Source of the DNA: Nocardioides sp. Soil774
GTDB lineage: Bacteria; Actinomycetota; Actinomycetes; Propionibacteriales; Nocardioidaceae
DNA: 64,000 nucleotides
Reading direction: 5' to 3'
NCBI RefSeq assembly: GCF_001428125.1
Contig: NZ_LMSM01000009.1
Location: 104,709 to 168,708, forward strand
The notes below the pieces were generated by a model. The model was not told where the DNA came from and did no database searches. It saw only the letters and a program-made list of their open reading frames with translations. Positions 62,119 through 64,000 of this stretch are shown piece after piece (position 1 is the stretch's first letter; each line of letters starts with the position of its first letter). The translations under genes were made by a program, and so were the position numbers.

Positions 62119-62579
62119 GGCGCCGCGACGACACCGGCTTCGCACTCGTCGAGCTCAGCTGGCTCGCGATCATCCTGCTCGTCCCGCTCGTGTGGATCGT
62201 CATCTCGGTCTTCGAGGTGCAGCAGGGCGCCTTCGCGACGAGCGCCGCAGCGCGTGCGGCCGGACGGGCCTACGCCCTCGCGCCCGATGACCGCACCGGC
62301 GAGGAGCGGGCTCGGGCAGCGGTGGCGCAGGTGCTCGCCGACCAGGGGACCCCCGGACAGGAGGCCCGCGTCGAGATCACCTGCGAGTCGCCCGCGAGCA
62401 GCTGTCACGTCGGCACTGCGGTGATCACGGTGCGGGTGGACTCCGGCGTGGAGCTGCCGCTCTTCCCGACGATCCTGGGCGACGGCGCCGCGAGCTTCTC
62501 GGTCGACGCCTCGCACACCGTCCCCATCGGGCAGTACGTCGAGAGCGCGCCGGTCGACGACGAGGACCGTGCGCCATGA
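62115..62579 (+). CDS. TadE-like pseudopilin 2
   Basis: 154 residues from GTG 62115. TGFALVELSWLAIILLVPLVWIV (about 7-29) is a TadE/TadF-type helix with Glu after the start of the hydrophobic segment; the extracellular part has a Cys pair (TCESPASSCHV). Second of three minor pilin-like genes, all overlapping. Exact role unknown. Confidence 0.78.
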   Translation: MRRRDDTGFALVELSWLAIILLVPLVWIVISVFEVQQGAFATSAAARAAGRAYALAPDDRTGEERARAAVAQVLADQGTPGQEARVEITCESPASSCHVGTAVITVRVDSGVELPLFPTILGDGAASFSVDASHTVPIGQYVESAPVDDEDRAP

Positions 62580-63028
62580 CGCCGACCCGCGACGACCAGG
62601 GCCAGGTCACGCTGCTGATCATCGGGTTCGCCTCGATGCTGCTGATGGCCATCGTGGTCGTGATCGACGCGTCGGCGGCGTACCTCCAGCGCCAGGGGCT
62701 CGACAACCTCGCCGACGGCGCCGCGCTCTACGGCGCCGACCTCGGCTCGGCCGGCGTCTACGAGGAGGGCCTCGGTGAGGCCCGGCTCTCGCAGCAGGCG
62801 GCGGCGGTGCAGGCAGCAGTGCGCGACTACCTCGACCGGGCCGGTGCCGCACATACCTACCCGGGCATCGGCATCGCCGTGCGCGTGGACCCGGCCGGAC
62901 GCTCGGTGACCGTGCGGCTCGAGGCGCCGCTCGACCTGCCGCTGTCGATCCCCGGCTCGCCGAGCGCCCCGAAGGTCGCGGCCAGCAGCACCGCGGCGGT
63001 GACGGTCGTCACCGCCCCCACCCCATGA
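62576..63028 (+). CDS. TadG-like pilus protein
   Basis: 150 residues from ATG 62576. DDQGQVTLLIIGFASMLLMAIVVVIDASAAYLQRQGLDNLADGAALYGADLG is the Flp pilus-assembly TadG-like N-terminal helix (about 6-58). The C-terminal VWA-like part of long TadG proteins is absent; it is a short form common in actinobacteria. Last gene of the tad operon. Confidence 0.8.
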   Translation: MTPTRDDQGQVTLLIIGFASMLLMAIVVVIDASAAYLQRQGLDNLADGAALYGADLGSAGVYEEGLGEARLSQQAAAVQAAVRDYLDRAGAAHTYPGIGIAVRVDPAGRSVTVRLEAPLDLPLSIPGSPSAPKVAASSTAAVTVVTAPTP

Positions 63029-63045
63029 GATGGTCCGTGAGGGGC

Positions 63046-63066
63046 CTACCGGCCGGTCGCCGGTAG
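63046..63066. terminator. Hairpin between tad operon and glgX
   Basis: CTACCGGC (63046-63053) and GCCGGTAG (63059-63066), perfect 8-bp stem with a 5-nt loop, between the tadG-like stop and the glgX start on the same strand. It may terminate the tad message or form part of the glgX leader; no U-tract follows. Confidence 0.4.
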
Positions 63067-63075
63067 CGTCGACCC

Positions 63076-64000
63076 ATGACCGAGACCTGGCCCGGCACCG
63101 CCTACCCCTTGGGTGCCACCTTCGACGGCACCGGCACCAACTTCGCGCTCTTCAGCGAGGTCGCCGAGCGCGTCGAGCTGTGCCTGTTCGACCCCGACCC
63201 GGACAACGCCGGTTCGTTCATCGAGACCCGGCTCGAGGTCACCGAGGTCGACGCCTACGTCTGGCACTGCTACATCCCGACCGTGCAGCCGGGCCAGCGC
63301 TACGGCTACCGCGTCCACGGTCCGTGGGACCCGACCCAGGGCCTGCGCTGCAACCCCAGCAAGCTGCTGCTGGACCCCTACGCCAAGGCCACCGCCGGCG
63401 AGATCGACTGGGACCAGTCGCTGTTCTCCTACGACTTCGGCGACGAGGACAGCAAGAACGAGGACGACTCCGCCGCGCACATGACCCACGGCGTGGTCAT
63501 CAACCCGTTCTTCGACTGGGAGGGCGACCGCCGCCTCTCGATCCCCTACAACGAGTCGTTCATCTACGAGGCGCACGTCAAGGGCCTCACCCAGCTGCAC
63601 CCCGACGTGCCGGAGGAGCAGCGCGGGACCTACGCCGGTCTGGCGCACCCCTCGATCACCGCGCACCTGCAGAAGCTCGGCGTCACCGCGATCGAGCTGA
63701 TGCCGGTGCACCAGTTCGTCCAGGACTCCACCCTGCTCGACCAGGGCCTGCGCAACTACTGGGGCTACAACACCCTCGGCTTCTTCGCACCCCACGCCGA
63801 CTACGCCGCGAGCGGCCTGGGCCAGCAGGTGCAGGAGTTCAAGGCGATGGTCAAGGCCATGCACGCCGCCGGCATCGAGGTCATCCTCGACGTCGTCTAC
63901 AACCACACCGCCGAGGGCAACCACCTCGGCCCCACGCTGAGCTTCAAGGGCATCGACAACGCGGCCTACTACCGCCTCGTCGAGGACGACCAGCGCTACT
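63076..64000 (+). CDS. glgX: Glycogen debranching enzyme GlgX, 3'-truncated by window end
   Basis: 308 codons visible from ATG 63076. N-terminal CBM48 region: YPLGATFDGTGTNFALFSEVAERVELCLFD (about 11-40), RYGYRVHGPWDP (about 76-87), then GH13 start: IYEAHVKGLTQLHP, GVTAIELMPVHQFV, NYWGYNTLGFFAPH and VILDVVYNHTAEG. Isoamylase-type, hydrolyses alpha-1,6 branches of limit dextrins in glycogen breakdown. The catalytic Asp and Glu lie beyond the window. No other glycogen gene is in the window. Confidence 0.92.
   Translation, partial: MTETWPGTAYPLGATFDGTGTNFALFSEVAERVELCLFDPDPDNAGSFIETRLEVTEVDAYVWHCYIPTVQPGQRYGYRVHGPWDPTQGLRCNPSKLLLDPYAKATAGEIDWDQSLFSYDFGDEDSKNEDDSAAHMTHGVVINPFFDWEGDRRLSIPYNESFIYEAHVKGLTQLHPDVPEEQRGTYAGLAHPSITAHLQKLGVTAIELMPVHQFVQDSTLLDQGLRNYWGYNTLGFFAPHADYAASGLGQQVQEFKAMVKAMHAAGIEVILDVVYNHTAEGNHLGPTLSFKGIDNAAYYRLVEDDQRY

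Noticed and set aside
1-64000. tRNA or rRNA genes
   Set aside because: No cloverleaf with TTCGA-type T-arm or rRNA conserved segment was recognised by eye; a covariance search would be needed to exclude them fully.

Overview
The window is a continuous stretch of very GC-rich chromosome (about 70% GC or more by eye), densely coded with many GTG starts and 1-4 bp start/stop overlaps. The gene content points to an actinobacterium, most likely a Nocardioidaceae-type organism (Nocardioides or a relative): a mycothiol gene (mshB-type), a DUF3117 small protein, the sigE-rseA-htrA block next to an O-methyltransferase gene in the order known from Mycobacterium, an ileS T-box, a giant NAD-glutamate dehydrogenase, WS/DGAT and an actinobacterial Tad pilus locus. 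This is an inference from family content; no rRNA or tRNA gene was seen that would fix the taxonomy.

Layout. 0-8.8 kb: partial GH43-like enzyme, a propeller-like hypothetical, a hairpin-bounded cassette with an AbiEi/DUF559-like gene, mshB, DUF6113-like, VanW-type and DUF389 membrane proteins, a GNAT enzyme. 8.8-12.3 kb: fdxA-dapC facing dapD and a transglycosylase-like cell-wall protein; with dapE at 19.7 kb this gives three steps of the succinylase route to diaminopimelate/lysine. 12.3-17.7 kb: DinB protein, a second hairpin-bounded AbiEi/DUF559-like cassette, then ileS with a T-box leader. 17.7-26.8 kb: secreted repeat protein, dapE, LOG-family protein, DivIVA-domain protein, M14 carboxypeptidase, a solo hairpin, enoyl-CoA hydratase, DUF3117, leucyl aminopeptidase, O-methyltransferase. 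27-32 kb: envelope-stress block sigE-rseA-htrA, a BldC-like regulator, then cpaB- and cpaE-like pilus genes. 32-38.8 kb: RTX-repeat secreted protein, a membrane protein/lipoprotein pair, WS/DGAT, glutamate-semialdehyde dehydrogenase. 38.9-43.8 kb: NAD-GDH, which with the dehydrogenase covers proline/arginine to 2-oxoglutarate. 43.9-50.9 kb: a FadR-type regulator and TauE-type permease divergent from a MatC-like transporter, CoA transferase and an AccD-AccA fusion (a candidate dicarboxylate/malonate module), then an alpha/beta hydrolase. 51-53.9 kb: NHEJ genes ku plus separate ligase and polymerase genes. 54-58 kb: small secreted peptide, OmpR-type response regulator, a 1038-residue secreted Ig-like/RTX protein, and a TetR remnant. 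58.4-63 kb: tadA, tadB, tadC, a pilin-like gene and three TadE/TadG-like genes; then the start of glgX, cut by the window edge.

The most unusual structure is a pair of cassettes. Two paralogous genes (AbiEi-like region plus DUF559/Vsr-like C-terminus) are each bracketed by long hairpins. The hairpins share the core TAGTCC...GGACTA but differ between cassettes in the inner stem, so each gene carries its own matching hairpin type. A third, gene-free hairpin of the first type sits at 23.07 kb. This looks like a hairpin-bounded element paired with a nuclease-like protein; mobility or cognate recognition is inference only.
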